From: Saccharomycopsis malanga | Lineage: Eukaryota > Ascomycota > Saccharomycetes > Ascoideales > Saccharomycopsidaceae | NCBI GenBank assembly: GCA_004014935.1 | Contig: CP025322.1 | Location: forward strand, 124,001 to 188,000 | Reading direction: 5' to 3' | Length of the DNA: 64,000 bases | In this document: positions 19,538 through 30,772 of the stretch, piece by piece | How positions within the stretch are numbered: the first letter of the stretch is position 1 | Layout: each line of letters begins with the position of its first letter | Translations under genes and position numbers: made by a program | Notes under the pieces: model-generated | Told to the model about the DNA's origin: nothing | Seen by the model: only the letters and a program-made list of their open reading frames with translations | Database searches by the model: none

Positions 19538-21128
19538 ATTGAGTGATAGAGACTATATCACACTGCTCTACTTGTAGCGCACAATTAAATTGTCTATGGT
19601 CAAAATGTAAATGTCAGGATTGCTGCTACTCTTTAATAAATTTCAGTGGACATAAAGAAAGGAATTAATTGACGCTTGTATAGAGAAAGGAAAATGTTGA
19701 CACACTCCGATTACGATAAAGAATTAAATTCATCTAAAGAAAACCCTTGAAGAAAACAAATCGTTTAAAAGCCATCAGAAATAATCTTAAATCTTTAAAG
19801 GGCCCTGTGCTGAGCCTACTACGCGACTTGCTAGTATTATTAGCTTTCCTAAAGGGTCCATTTCACATCGCCTCTTTCCAACAATGTAGTGCGAAAGTTG
19901 AAAGATAATACTACCGCTGCAAGACACACAATCAAGCCTTGCGAAAAGCGCATTGTGTCTCACGACTACCCAGTCATGGGATTACGTTCTACGATTCGAG
20001 CCCAGCCGAATGTCTATACAACTCACAATGTCCACACGGTTCAACCAGACAACTTTAATCTTGCAAGCTAAACCATATATGCCCATAAATACCCTCAAAG
20101 GGTATTGTTATTTGGCACTTTGCAAAGCAACTCCATGGGGGGTTCTAGATCCTCCTGCGGGTTCATGTGTGTATGCGTGTGTATCTGCGCGCTAATGTGT
20201 GCTAAAGCGTATGTCATCCACGAGCTGTGGAATCTATACAAAACTCTGTCATTTTGGAATGAGATTTTGTATGTGTTTATAAGACAGCACTACAAGGGTG
20301 GGGAACATTTAAATTGTACCAGATTGTTTGTTAACTATGATTTCTAGTAATACCCTGATGCTGTAAGGTCAAATAGAGCTTCCTATGCCCACAGCCCTTC
20401 TCATCTTCTGTTCAGTTATTTTCTTCTTGTCGAAGCTCTGATTAATATTATTTTTTTTTAAATATCCGTAAGATTGTATTATTAGTAAAGTCAATCAACT
20501 TTTTCGTACGCTTGTATACCATCATTTCATGATCGAAGGCCCTATTTTCAATGCAAAACATCCGTTTGTAGTCTCTCAATATGCTCAACTTGGTATTTCT
20601 TCGATTCTGTTTCCTTTATTCATCATGATCCCCAATTATAATGTATTTACATCGAAGATAATGGATACTGATAAAACTACAATCCCACTTGGTCCATAAA
20701 ATATATCAATATTTAGAAATAATATTAAAGCTCCTGGTTGTGGCTTTCAACCTAGTTCAAAACCCTACTAGCATGTAAGCTTATATTTTAGTTATTATTA
20801 TCATTTTCGAAAAGGAAGTACACACAAATTATGCAAAGCAAGGTAGAACATACCTTGCAATGTTGAAATTTGAAAAAGCTAATAGATAACCCTTGAGGCT
20901 TTAAGCTTGCTTTAAACATCTAACTAAACTTCTTTACAATGCACTACAATCAAACTGTAGAAAACCATTGAAAAGTCTGTGTCAAATTGACACTACAAAG
21001 TATATTGTCACAGTTGAATACGAGCTGGACAATGTTTAAAACAGCTACTTATTTATATGTGCCACCACACTTCTTACAAATTGATTCAAATACTAAATGT
21101 ATAATAATCAACCATTACCTAAAATGAT
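19538..21128. other. Long intergenic region, mannosyltransferase/PRE10
   Basis: About 1.6 kb. Overlapping open frames at 19889-20347 lack similarity and overlap each other in different frames, so none is called. GT-rich sequence lies near 20160-20210. I see no tRNA fold or other RNA gene, although the length leaves room for one. Confidence 0.4.
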
Positions 21129-21981
21129 CTACTCAGCCATTTCCTCGTCTTCGTCAGCTTCGTCTTCTTCGTCCTCATCCTCATCCTCCTCAGCGTACTT
21201 TTTAGCCTCGGCCAATAAGTCTTCAGGAACAAACTCATGTCTTCCCTTGGTGAACTCGTTACTAATCCAACTAATCTCCAACTCAAAGTCCTTATCTTTG
21301 AAGTCTTCGTGAGCAATGTAGATTATTCTGGCAGCTTCCTTGACAGCATCTTTCACCTTTATATGTGGCAACTTGAGTTTTTCAAGCTCTGACTTGGCAG
21401 CTTGTCTACCTTTACCTACAGCAATACCATGGTAGCCCCAATACACTCCAGAAGGCTCTATCATATACAAATGATATCCCTTGGAGTCCTGGCCACCAAC
21501 TATCGTGGAGATACCGAATGGTCTTACGGAATTGGCAGTAGTATACATTTGTACATAATTTCCAAGTCTGGAGACAATTTGAGGAATAGAAATAGGCTGT
21601 TTAAAAATATTTTTGTAACTTCTGGACTCTTGTCTACCTCTGTTAACAATATGTCTTGCGTCTGGAGTAAGACCAGAGCTCACTGCGCCAACATGTCTGT
21701 CAATAGTTTGTATTCTCTTGTTGGCATTGGCAACCAACAACTTGGAACTAACCAACTTTTCTGTGGCAAATACAATACCGTCCTCGCACTTTATACCAAT
21801 AGAGGTTCCTGCATTCTCAACCGCCTTTGCAGCATACTCTACTTGAAAGTTTCTTCCATCTGGAGAGAAAATACTGTTGGATAAATCGTATCCAGTTCCA
21901 ATAGAGGTCTGACAAGTTAGTACTGTGTTCGAGCGCCAATCTTCAGGCTTATACGATTGAATTCACCAATCAACATACCAT
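21129..21981 (-). CDS. PRE10: 20S proteasome subunit alpha-7 (Pre10), spliced, 260 aa
   Basis: Alpha-ring subunit of the 20S proteasome. The spliced gene has exon 1 at 21979-21981, which is only the ATG, and exon 2 at 21908 down to 21129. The intron of 70 nt (21978-21909) starts GTATGT, has TACTAAC at 21922-21916 and ends 7 nt later in AG. The join gives MTSIGTGYDLSNSIFSPDGR, matching the start of S. cerevisiae Pre10. The proteasome alpha signature around YDLSNSIFSPDGR and the EYAAK motif follow. The RPFGISTIVGG and SYWGYKG-like blocks (here VYWGYHG) are present, and an acidic tail (DEDEDEEDEADEDEE) ends the protein. The gene is divergent from GEM1. Without the intron the frame would start at an internal Met at 21755 and lose the essential N-terminal gate. 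Confidence 0.95.
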
Positions 21982-22227
21982 CGTAAACTGTAATTAAAAA
22001 ATAACAAATTATGCAATTGCTAACCACTGTTGAATCTGTTGAACATTAACACATCTAATATTACCATCGCCTATCTATTATTTGCCATCCAATTTTCGCC
22101 CGCTTCTCAAATTAGTCACGTGCGTTGTACAGACCTCCCGCATGGTGCAGCTTTTCGACATAACATTGCGTATAGTTATTATTGATGAGCCAACCCGATG
22201 ATGGTATAAGTTAGATTTTGGAATACA
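21982..22227. promoter_or_regulatory. Divergent PRE10/GEM1 promoter with PACE-like site and E-box
   Basis: TTTGCCATC at 22081-22089 reads GATGGCAAA on the PRE10 strand. This is one mismatch from the proteasome control element GGTGGCAAA bound by Rpn4 and lies about 100 bp upstream of the PRE10 ATG. CACGTG, the Cbf1-type E-box, lies at 22117-22122. Assignments rest on short matches only. Confidence 0.4.
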
Positions 22228-24316
22228 ATGTCGATAAGCAGCCAAAAGACATTACGTGTTGTTGTTTGTGGTGATGAAGGTATGTTGGGCTGCTTGTCTT
22301 TTTATTCTTTTTTTTTTGTTGGGCGTTCTTGAAAAGATTGTTTGGTAAAATACTGACTAAATGGTAGGTGTTGGTAAATCCAGTCTTATAACGTCATTGG
22401 TTAAAGAAACCTTTGTTCCAAATATCCAACATGTAATCCCGCCAATTCTTATTCCTCGAGATTTTTCGTCGTCTCCTTATTCGGCGAATGCGACGTTATT
22501 GATCGATACTTCCGCGGATGATTTAGAGGCGTTACAGAATGAAATTAGAAATGCTGATGTAATATGGCTTGTATATTCGGACCATTATACATATGAGCGT
22601 ATATCGTTATACTGGATGGTAATGCTTAGAAGTATAGGTGTCAATTTGCCTATAGTGTTATGCTCAAATAAAAGTGATCTTCAGGATCAGACAAAAGAAA
22701 CGTCAATAAATATTATTACCGATGAGTTCATATCGCTTTTAAACGAGTTTAAAGAGATAGAATCTGCTATCAGATGCTCTGCCAAAAACAATTTCAATGT
22801 TAATCAATGCTTTTACCTTTGTCAACGGGCTGTTGTCCATCCATTGTCTCCTTTATTTGATTCTCAGAAAAACATCCTTAAGCCAACATTGAATAACGTC
22901 TTGAAGAGAATCTTTTTTTTATGTGACAAAGACCAGGACGGCTTTTTAAACAATAAGGAGCTTCTATCGCTACAGAAAAAGTGCTTCGGCAAAAATCTAG
23001 ATATCCACGAGTTGGAAAAAATCAAAAAAAACCTCAACATTAGCCCTTCTCAGAAAGGCTTGGCTGAAGAGGATTTCATCAACCTAAATAAATTTTATGT
23101 GGAAAATGGTCAACATGAAACCACCTGGGGTATTTTACGCACTTTCCACTATACTGATTCGCTTTCGTTAGACACTGATTTTTTGTATCCTAATCTCGAG
23201 GTTCCTGAGAACTCTAGTGTGGAACTCAGCCCTATAGGATATCGATTCTTGGTGGATTTGTTTCTTCTATTTGATCAAGATAACGATGGTGGTCTCAATG
23301 AACTGGAACTACAAAACTTGTTTCGACCAACGCCTGGAATACCAAAGATTTGGGATGAATCTGACTTTCCTCATACTACAGTACGTAACGAACAAGGAAA
23401 TGTCACATTACAAGGCTGGCTTGCTCAATGGAGCATGTCGACATTCCTTGATTACAAAGTCACATTGGAATACTTTGCCTATCTTGGTTTTGAGGCCAAG
23501 TCGAATACTCGACCACACCATTTCAGTGGAGCGGCTGGCCCAATTAACAGCTCTTCAAGGCCAAATGGTATCGTGGATAGCTCAAATACTATTGCGGCAC
23601 TCCGTGTTACTAAACCGAAGAAAACTAGACGTGTTAATGGCAGAATATATCGTACAGCTGTAACGAACCGTACTGTGTTTAACTGTTTTGTTCTTGGCTC
23701 CCCTGGCTGTGGAAAAACATCTTTACTTGATACGTTTCTACAAAAACCTTATAATGAAATGTACATTCCCACAATCCAGTCACGTACAGTGGTTAACTCA
23801 GTAGAGATTAAAGGAGGCAAGCAAATATATATGATTCTAGAAGAATTGGGTCAGCTTGAACCAGCGATATTGGAAAACCCTTCAAGACTTCAACAATGTG
23901 ATGCTATTTGCTTGGTATATGATTCTTCGAACCCTGACTCTTTCCAATACTTGGTAGAACTCCGTGAAACCTATCCTCAATTAGATGAAATACCACTTGT
24001 TTTTGTTGCCCTTAAAGCTGATCTCGATAAACAACAACAACGTACCATCATCCAGCCCGAAACATATACGAAGCTTTTGCAGCTAAATTCTCCATTACAC
24101 GTCTCATGTAATTGGCCTAGCTCAGTGCTCGAATTGTTTTTGCAGCTTGCTGATGCTGTTCAAAACCCAAGCATGTATACTCCTTATATTAGAGACGAGT
24201 TGCAAGACGACGATTTGGATAACGTGAAGAACTTTGTGCTTGCCGCATCAACAATCGGATTTGTTGCTGTGGCCGCTGCCTGGGTTTGGAAACTTTCGTT
24301 TTCCCAAAGAAATTAA
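22228..24316 (+). CDS. GEM1: Mitochondrial Rho GTPase Gem1 (Miro), spliced, 666 aa
   Basis: Tail-anchored outer mitochondrial membrane GTPase, part of the ERMES contact-site system and of mitochondrial inheritance. Exon 1 is 22228-22279 and exon 2 is 22368-24316. The 88-nt intron begins GTATGT, has TACTGAC at 22351-22357 and ends in TAG. The join restores the P-loop VCGDEGVGKSSL (residues about 13-24). Domain order is GTPase 1 (CSNKSDL near 118), EF-hand 1 (DKDQDGFLNNKEL), EF-hand 2 (DQDNDGGLNELEL), and GTPase 2 with P-loop GSPGCGKTSLL and LKADLDK. A C-terminal anchor (FVLAASTIGFVAVAAAWVW) precedes a short basic tail (KLSFSQRN). The length matches S. cerevisiae Gem1 (662 aa). An ATG inside the intron end (22361) could mislead gene callers. 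Confidence 0.95.
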
Positions 24317-24955
24317 TATTCATGGGTATTTCTATCATTAAACATTTTGTATATACCAGAAATAGATTTATAGACATTGAATGAGCTCTGTTTTTGCAAA
24401 AGCTTTATATGCATGAACCTGTGATAGCGTGTCTATCATCAAACAAACCAAGTCTTTTGGAAATTTCATTTGGGATGGCTTATAATCTTTTAAATTATGA
24501 GCTCAAGTAGTTTCTGTTCTTTTAGTCTACGTTAGTTACTCCTTCAAGGGCTTTTTTAGACCATGATTTTTACTGATTGGCAGCCCGCTGATGCTACAAG
24601 TCTGACAAACCCAGTCATAAAGCATGAATTAAAATACGACTTAAAATGAGTAAAAAATTAGCAGTTGTAGACATAAATCTGGTAAAACAAAAGATTAGTA
24701 AAATGAGAGTAAAAATCAAGAGTTGAAAAAGTGTAAAAAAGAAAATTAAAGTAGAAAATAGTAAAATATTAGAATCAAAAAAACCCGGACCCAAAACTCA
24801 GAAACTGTCTCGTATGGCCAACCAGCGACAACGAAAACAGCGAAGTTATATATAAATAATACAAATACAAATGTTTAGAAAATAATTGAAAAAAAAAAAA
24901 AAAAAAAAAAGGAAAGAAGAGGAACAAGGTGAGAAGATTGATAAAATATCAACAA
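24317..24955. other. Convergent intergenic region GEM1/HCM1
   Basis: 3' flanks of two converging genes. It contains a homopolymer of about 20 A at 24891-24910, close to the HCM1 stop, and AT-rich sequence. No gene or RNA recognised. Confidence 0.45.
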
Positions 24956-26917
24956 CTAACGCTTTTTGGAATGCTTATCCTTTTTAGAAGAACCTTCTGA
25001 TCCAGGCTTTTCGACAGCACTCTCAACGGCCCGTTTAACCACTGAGCAGATGTCAACCCCAAAAAAGTCATTGTAGCTAGTACTTATGTTTCCTATTATG
25101 CTAGACTCCAAGCAATGAGGCGAGTTTTTCAATCTTCCGCTGCTCAGTCTGGAAGATCGTTTTGGCGACCCATTGTATGTAGCTGCAGCAAGTGCTGCGG
25201 CTGAGGCCCCAATGTTGAAGTTACGATGAAGAGGATGCCCTCTGAAGTTTGGGGTACTAGTCACAGAGTCCTCTGCTAGACTACTTGTAGCATTTGCTGC
25301 TCCGGTGGCATTAACATTAGGAGTAGGAAACCCGCTATTACCTTTGATATGACTTGGCGATGTGTAGAAGTCGTCAAGATAAGAAGGTGAATTCCAGATC
25401 TTCCGCATTATGGACGCAGAGCTTGGTGTCTTCATACGGTTAGGCGTGTTTGCTGCGGTGAATTGGCTGTTGGAGTTGGTGGCGCCGGGAGTCAATGGCT
25501 CAAGAATCGGCCCGGTATCAGATCTCCGTATTGGGGAAAGATCAAAGTTCAAATTGGAGCTGAAAGAGGATGTAAAAGGGCCAGCAGAAGTACTCAGTTT
25601 GTCTGCATCGATATGGGAATCGGAAAGAGAATTATTGAAAATGATGCTGTCACCTCTAGCGGAGGCAGACCATGATGAAGCAGGCGCTTCTAGCTGAGGA
25701 ATGTTATACAAAAGTTTGTTTGAGCTCGATCTGGGCGTCTTAGTCACTGTGATTTTGCTCTTATCATTAGATCTTTTCTTGTAAGTAGAACTCTTTTTTG
25801 CAGTATGATATTCCTCATCATCTGAAGGGTCATCTTCATCTTCTTCGTCATCGGTTTCTTCGTATAAACGTTTAACTCCATGTTTATTAGAGCTTGGCAG
25901 AACCAGCAGTGCTGGTTCCAGTTGCGACAATCGTATTTTTGTAGGTTGTTTAGAAGCTATTTGCGGCTCAAGGCTTTTGAAATGATCTCCTAATATGTCA
26001 TGGTTCAGGTTTTGGAACAACTGGTGTGGAAGACGGTCTTCGTTTTTCAACACCACATATGGTTCACTGTCATTATCACTAGAAAACGTGTCTGTAGCAG
26101 GGTCTGTTGTTATATCCTTATCCGCTTCGTCTTCATCGTCCTCCTGTTGGATCATACTGTTAGACGGCGTGAGTTGCTGATACGCGTTTATATATGTTGA
26201 TTTAGACTGTTTGGTGGATGAATCCAGACGCTTGGTGGTTCTTTTAGAAGATGCCTTTTTTGCAGAAGACATTGAAGATGAAGTCTTTTTTGTGTTTTTA
26301 CTTTTAAGAAACTGATGTTCCATTCCAGGCTCAATCTGCCAGTAATGTCCTTTGCCATCCTTGGACTTTTCTGTCTTGGTGAACGCCTTATTCAAACTGA
26401 GGTTATGTCTGATGGAGTTTTGCCAGCCTACATCGCCTTTCTTGTAATACATGAAATTATCGGAGATCCAGCTGTAAATCTGAGCTAGAGTGAGTTTTTT
26501 GCTTTGGCTGGTAAGGATGGACATACCAATAAGAGTAGCGTATGAATATGGTGGCTTGTCACTTTTGCCTACTCCGGTGATCACCAAACCATAATCATTT
26601 GTTAGCGTAGACTGACTGCTTAATTTGTTCCCCTCTTCATCGTCTCCTTCGTTATTGCTAGGGTACTCCTCGTCCGTCTGAGATGAGGAGGCCTCTTGAA
26701 TAGCGTTTTTGTAACTAGCGTTTCTGACGCGTTTATTGATTCTCTTGATACTGCTGGTAGCTTTGATATATTGAGGATGGCTTGGCGCTCTTGGGGACGA
26801 CGACGATGGCGTAAGCATTGTAATGCCGTGTGGTTTTGTTCTGGAACTGACGAGAGGCGTTTCGGGAGCCTTGAAGTTATTTGATTCGCTAGACATGGTA
26901 ACAGATCTGTGAGACAT
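24956..26917 (-). CDS. HCM1: Forkhead transcription factor, Hcm1-like, 653 aa
   Basis: Nuclear forkhead regulator; in S. cerevisiae Hcm1 drives S-phase genes for spindle and kinetochore function. The forkhead domain spans about residues 117-205: KPPYSYATLIGMSIL, helix LTLAQIYSWISDNF, recognition helix WQNSIRHNLSLNKAF, then KGHYWQIEPG. No FHA domain precedes it, which separates it from Fkh1/Fkh2. The N-terminus is Ser/Thr/Pro-rich with several SP and TP sites (possible CDK targets), and a lysine/serine-rich stretch follows the DNA-binding domain. The C-terminal half has acidic runs (TDDEEDEDDPSDDEEYHT), more TP/SP sites and ends in KKDKHSKKR, a possible nuclear localisation signal. ATG at 26917 is used; a second in-frame ATG is at 26896. 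Confidence 0.85.
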   Translation of the reverse strand: MSHRSVTMSSESNNFKAPETPLVSSRTKPHGITMLTPSSSSPRAPSHPQYIKATSSIKRINKRVRNASYKNAIQEASSSQTDEEYPSNNEGDDEEGNKLSSQSTLTNDYGLVITGVGKSDKPPYSYATLIGMSILTSQSKKLTLAQIYSWISDNFMYYKKGDVGWQNSIRHNLSLNKAFTKTEKSKDGKGHYWQIEPGMEHQFLKSKNTKKTSSSMSSAKKASSKRTTKRLDSSTKQSKSTYINAYQQLTPSNSMIQQEDDEDEADKDITTDPATDTFSSDNDSEPYVVLKNEDRLPHQLFQNLNHDILGDHFKSLEPQIASKQPTKIRLSQLEPALLVLPSSNKHGVKRLYEETDDEEDEDDPSDDEEYHTAKKSSTYKKRSNDKSKITVTKTPRSSSNKLLYNIPQLEAPASSWSASARGDSIIFNNSLSDSHIDADKLSTSAGPFTSSFSSNLNFDLSPIRRSDTGPILEPLTPGATNSNSQFTAANTPNRMKTPSSASIMRKIWNSPSYLDDFYTSPSHIKGNSGFPTPNVNATGAANATSSLAEDSVTSTPNFRGHPLHRNFNIGASAAALAAATYNGSPKRSSRLSSGRLKNSPHCLESSIIGNISTSYNDFFGVDICSVVKRAVESAVEKPGSEGSSKKDKHSKKR

Positions 26918-27542
26918 GACGGGGCCAAAAAGCCTCGGGTGTTATCTAGATGATTTGAAACGATATCAAAAGCTTTTGAAAATTCACAGGTACTAAAAGA
27001 CCTTTGTGTGAAATTTAGACTTGTTCTGTATGATAAAAAAAACCTTTGATGTAAGGCGATGGTTGATGATTCAATATGATGACCCAAAAAGAACCAGTAA
27101 ATAAAGAAAATAACGATGGGTATTAAAGAAACAAAAAAAAACGCGATTTTCTTGTAAATTTCACAAATGAAATCTGGAACTTGTGTGGTATATTTTTTCT
27201 GTCTTCAATTCTTTCGTCCAGATAGAGATCCCTCAATTCACCTTAACTTTATCACTCACTCAGTGTGTTTCGAACTGAATTTTCTTCTTTTTTTTACTGC
27301 CAACTAGACCATGCGCGCACGAAAAATTAAAAAAATGCGATCAGCAAAGAGAAGACGAGCAACCCTTCCTGAAATTAGGCGGCACGCGTCTGCGACACGC
27401 TTTCGCAGGGGGGATGTCCAAACATTGTCTGAACATTGTATGATGGGTGGTTTTCTTCTTTAGGAAAGTCAAATGGTGGGTACAACATCTACAGTGGGCT
27501 GTTAAATGGTACTGTTTTGTATATTATACACTATTTTACATA
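26918..27542. promoter_or_regulatory. HCM1 promoter with SCB and MCB sites
   Basis: CACGAAA (SCB consensus CRCGAAA) lies at 27318-27324 and ACGCGT (MCB) at 27384-27389, about 400-470 bp upstream of the HCM1 ATG. Both fit the known G1/S control of HCM1 by SBF/MBF in S. cerevisiae. The patch around them is GC-rich compared with its surroundings. It also contains the 3' flank of the small gene that ends at 27543. Confidence 0.5.
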
Positions 27543-27889
27543 TTACTGCTTGTCATTGTCACGTAAGTACATGAGCAATGGAATACCATTAGAGGCAAAT
27601 ATCTTTGGCACTGGGAACGATGAGATCAAGCCATTCAACGCTGCAAGCGCAGGATAGGTGGCTAGATGGGCAACGTAGGCTGACGCCTCTGGGATTTCTG
27701 TCACATTTTCCAATGTCTTTGGCTTTTTGTTGGTTTTCTCCTCGTGTAAATCAGAAACGATCTCGACCGACTCTGCGCTGATCGGCTCTGCGCTGATATT
27801 AGAGGCGATCGATCTGGCATTGTTAGTTTTGAACATGGCTGGTTTGTAGACAACTAAACTTACCTTCTGATGTAGTCGGTGACGGTCAT
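27543..27889 (-). CDS. Small spliced gene of unknown function, 98 aa
   Basis: I do not recognise the product. Exon 1 is 27889-27864 (ATG at 27889, MTVTDYIR plus two bases) and exon 2 is 27813-27543. The 50-nt intron starts GTAAGT, has AACTAAC at 27828-27822 and ends 8 nt later in AG. The frame is kept across the join and gives MTVTDYIRRSIASNIS. Residues 10-50 are polar with acidic and lysine-rich parts (EIVSDLHEEKTNKKPKTLEN). Residues about 56-90 are moderately hydrophobic (AYVAHLATYPALAALNGLIS) and could form one membrane or amphipathic helix. Without splicing the frame starts at a Met inside the intron at 27836. The intron signals match the confirmed introns of this window, which is the main reason to believe the gene. 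Confidence 0.65.
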
Positions 27890-28999
27890 TATTTTTTGTA
27901 GTTTGCGGATATTTTTTGTAATGCTTTGTGGTGATAGCTGAAATGGTACAGTAAATTATTGCAATGGTAATTATATCTTTTTTTTCTTATAGCATCCAAT
28001 ATACGACCTATTGTGGTATTTGTGTTTAACAGTGAACTCTACGTCCTCCTACAGAATCTAAGTGCAGATAAGCTGCCATAGAACACATAGCACAGTGTAT
28101 GAGAAAGCCAAGGTATTTATCATTTTACGACCAAAGAATACTGGTATATATTACACTGGACGTAGATTTTGATTGCAACAAAACGACATATAACAAGAGT
28201 TGAGATAAACCAACCTAAGTTGTTTGGAATATTAGTATCCATTTCCCACCCAGTGTATCAGTTGTCAATATAAGTTATGTCTAGCAAGACTTTATTAATA
28301 CTCAATAGGGAGAAGTGGTTCTTTGTATTCATTTTTTTTCTTCTCAGCAAGAAAGAATCCTTTTGATATTACACTGCACTTCTAGATTTTTATAGATTTT
28401 ACGGCTCAAATTTATATTTGTAAGAAAACTCAAACTCAATTTAAAAAAAAAACAATAAAAATAAATGATTTAATGTTTATCATTTATACTTTTTTTTAAT
28501 TGGGAAAGAATTTTAGCCATTAATACTTTCAATTAATTTATACAACATTCTTGTGAACATGGTGTATGGATTACTTTATGTAAGGAAGGGAAATCGTATG
28601 ACACCAATACTCATAACCAACAATCTCCTTTTTCCAACTTGTCGGCCGTTATGTTTAGGCAATTTGTCCTTCTTTTTCAGCCTCAATTTGACACTTTGTA
28701 TCGACCCATCTCACCTCACCAGACTTTCATAAGAAGACCTCCATCTGTAAGTTCAGTTTAATAACACTCCTTCAAGTGTTTGCTATTCAATAGTGTTCTT
28801 CTTTTTCCCATCTTTTTTCATTTCTTAGTTTCCCCCTTTTTTTGTTTATTTTTATTTTTAGTCTTTTTTATTTTTTTTATTTTAATTTTTCGTTAATTTT
28901 CAATTTCTATTGTCTTTTTTCATATTGATTTTTATTTGATTTTGCTATTGAATACTTGTCATATTGCGACGTTTATCATTTTTATCTGATTAAATCAAT
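27890..28999. other. Upstream region of the KRE2/MNT1-type gene
   Basis: About 1.1 kb holding the divergent promoters of the small spliced gene and the mannosyltransferase. The last 200 bp before the ATG at 29000 are T-rich (28790-28980), typical of a strong yeast promoter or leader. No RNA gene recognised. Confidence 0.4.
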
Positions 29000-29280
29000 A
29001 TGGCTAGATCAAACGCTAGGTTAATCAGATTTACAGTTCTTGTTGCTTCCCTTCTTGTATGTGGGTTTATTCTTTCCAGAGGTTCTGGAATGGATTATAT
29101 TCCGACTACTAAAGATATTGAACCTGAAGCTCCTCTTGTTAATCATCAGCAAGAGTCCTCTAATATTGCTGCTAGTGGTTCCAAAGGGTCTGCTTCTGAC
29201 TTTAAAGGTTCTGCTTCTGTTTCCGATTCCAAAGATTCTGTTTCTTCTTCTGAAAAATCCACCAGTTACTCTTCTTCCAG

Positions 29281-29321
<41 letters not shown>

Positions 29322-30367
29322 AAAAGGTTTCAAAAGTGGTTGACGGGTTCAAAAAGACCTTTTATGAAGAACCTCCTGTTGACAACAGTGATAAGGTAAA
29401 GGCTACATTTGTTACTTTGGCAAGAAATACTGATTTGGAAAGTTTGACTGAATCCATTAGACACATTGAAGACAGATTTAACAGAAAATTTAATTACGAC
29501 TGGGTTTTCTTGAACGACGAGGAATTCACTGAAGAGTTTAAAACTGTTACTTCTGCTTTAGTATCTGGTACAACCAAGTACGGAAAGATTGGTAAAGAAC
29601 ATTGGGGCTTCCCAGAATGGATCGATTTGGAAAAAGCCGCTAAAGCTCGTGAAACCATGAGAGAAAAGAAGGTCATTTACGGTGACTCCATTCCATACAG
29701 ACATATGTGTAGATATGAGTCTGGTTTCTTCTTTAGACATCCATTGATGATGGACTACGAGTACTACTGGAGAGTTGAACCTGATGTAAAGATTTTCTGT
29801 GACATCAACTACGATATCTTTAAGTTTATGAAGGAAAACAACAAGGTTTACGGGTGGACCATTAGTTTGCCTGAATATATCGAAACTGTTCCAACCTTGT
29901 GGGATGCTACCAAGGAATTTATTAAGGAAAACCCACAGTATTTGCCAGAAAACAACATGTTGGACTTTGTTTCTGATGACGGTGGTGCTACTTACAATTT
30001 GTGCCATTTCTGGTCCAACTTTGAAGTTGGCTCTTTAGCATTCTGGAGATCTGAAGCTTACATCAAGTATTTTGAACATTTGGATAAGGCCGGTGGTTTC
30101 TTCTACGAAAGATGGGGTGATGCACCAGTCCATTCGATTGCTGCTGCTTTGTTCTTGCCTAGAGACCAAATCCATTTCTTTGGCGATCTTGGTTACTACC
30201 ATATTCCATTCTATAACTGTCCTGTTGACAAAAAGGTCAGATTGGAAAACAAGTGTGTCTGTGATGTGAAAAACGATTTTACATGGAAGGACTACTCCTG
30301 TACCAAAAAGTACCACGCTATCAATAACTTGAAGCGTCCAGAAAACTGGAAGGATTACTCTGGTTAG
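29000..30367 (+). CDS. KRE2: Alpha-1,2-mannosyltransferase, Kre2/Mnt1 type (GT15), 455 aa
   Basis: Golgi type II mannosyltransferase adding alpha-1,2-mannose to O-linked chains. The short basic N-terminus (MARSNARLIR) precedes a transmembrane anchor at about residues 11-25. A Ser/Gly-rich stem of about 100 residues includes a (SG)n run. Catalytic blocks: YDWVFLNDEEF, MCRYESGFFFRHP, YYWRVEPDVKIFCDINYDIFKFM, YNLCHFWSNFEVGSLAFWRS and FYERWGDAPVHSIAAALFLP. The C-terminal ENKCVCDVKNDFTWKDYSC and PENWKDYSG match S. cerevisiae Kre2 as I remember it, unlike the tandem pair at 16-19 kb. Codon choice is strongly biased (AGA, TTG, GGT), suggesting high expression. It is the third GT15 gene within 14 kb. 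Confidence 0.92.
29282..29320 (+). repeat. GGTTCT hexanucleotide repeat coding (Ser-Gly)n
   Basis: Six tandem GGTTCT units plus GGT inside the stem of the KRE2-type gene, encoding alternating Gly and Ser. The unit length keeps the frame, so copy number could vary between strains. Confidence 0.9.
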
Positions 30368-30772
30368 TTGTGTTTCAACACTAACTCATCCAAAGCTGTT
30401 ACAATTTTTACCCTTTTATTCTTCCCTTTCTCCTTCTTCTTTTTTATTCTACTTCCGCTTTCTTTTGCTTGCGAGCTTGATTTACTCATGATGTTATAAA
30501 ATCAAACGTATCGTTTCATTTAAATCATTCACCTCTGTATTGCATTTGTAGGCTAGTTTCCCTAATAACTGTTTATGGGGTTGAAAAATGGGGTGCTATA
30601 TTTTACCCGGACATATAGTACACCATTACGAAGGAACTAGCGGTTATGATAGTGATGGGAATAGGATGGTGATGATGATGATACCAAATCAATAAGGATA
30701 TAAAACATTGATTGATTGCACTAACAATCTACAATATTTTAGCGTAACAATCTGGCGTATCGATAAAACATA
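30368..30772. promoter_or_regulatory. KRE2/SEC17 intergenic region with Reb1-like site
   Basis: TTACCCG at 30603-30609 lies 164 bp upstream of the SEC17 ATG, an exact Reb1 core. A short GAT-rich repeat (GATGGTGATGATGATGAT) follows at 30663-30680. The first part is the T-rich 3' flank of the mannosyltransferase. Confidence 0.4.

Noticed and set aside
19985-20015. Possible tRNA B box (ATTCGAGCCC)
   Set aside because: The flanking bases do not pair into a T stem and no acceptor stem or A box could be placed.
19889-20347. Three overlapping open frames in the 19.5-21.1 kb gap
   Set aside because: They overlap in different frames, lack similarity, and sit in GT-rich sequence that stays open by composition.
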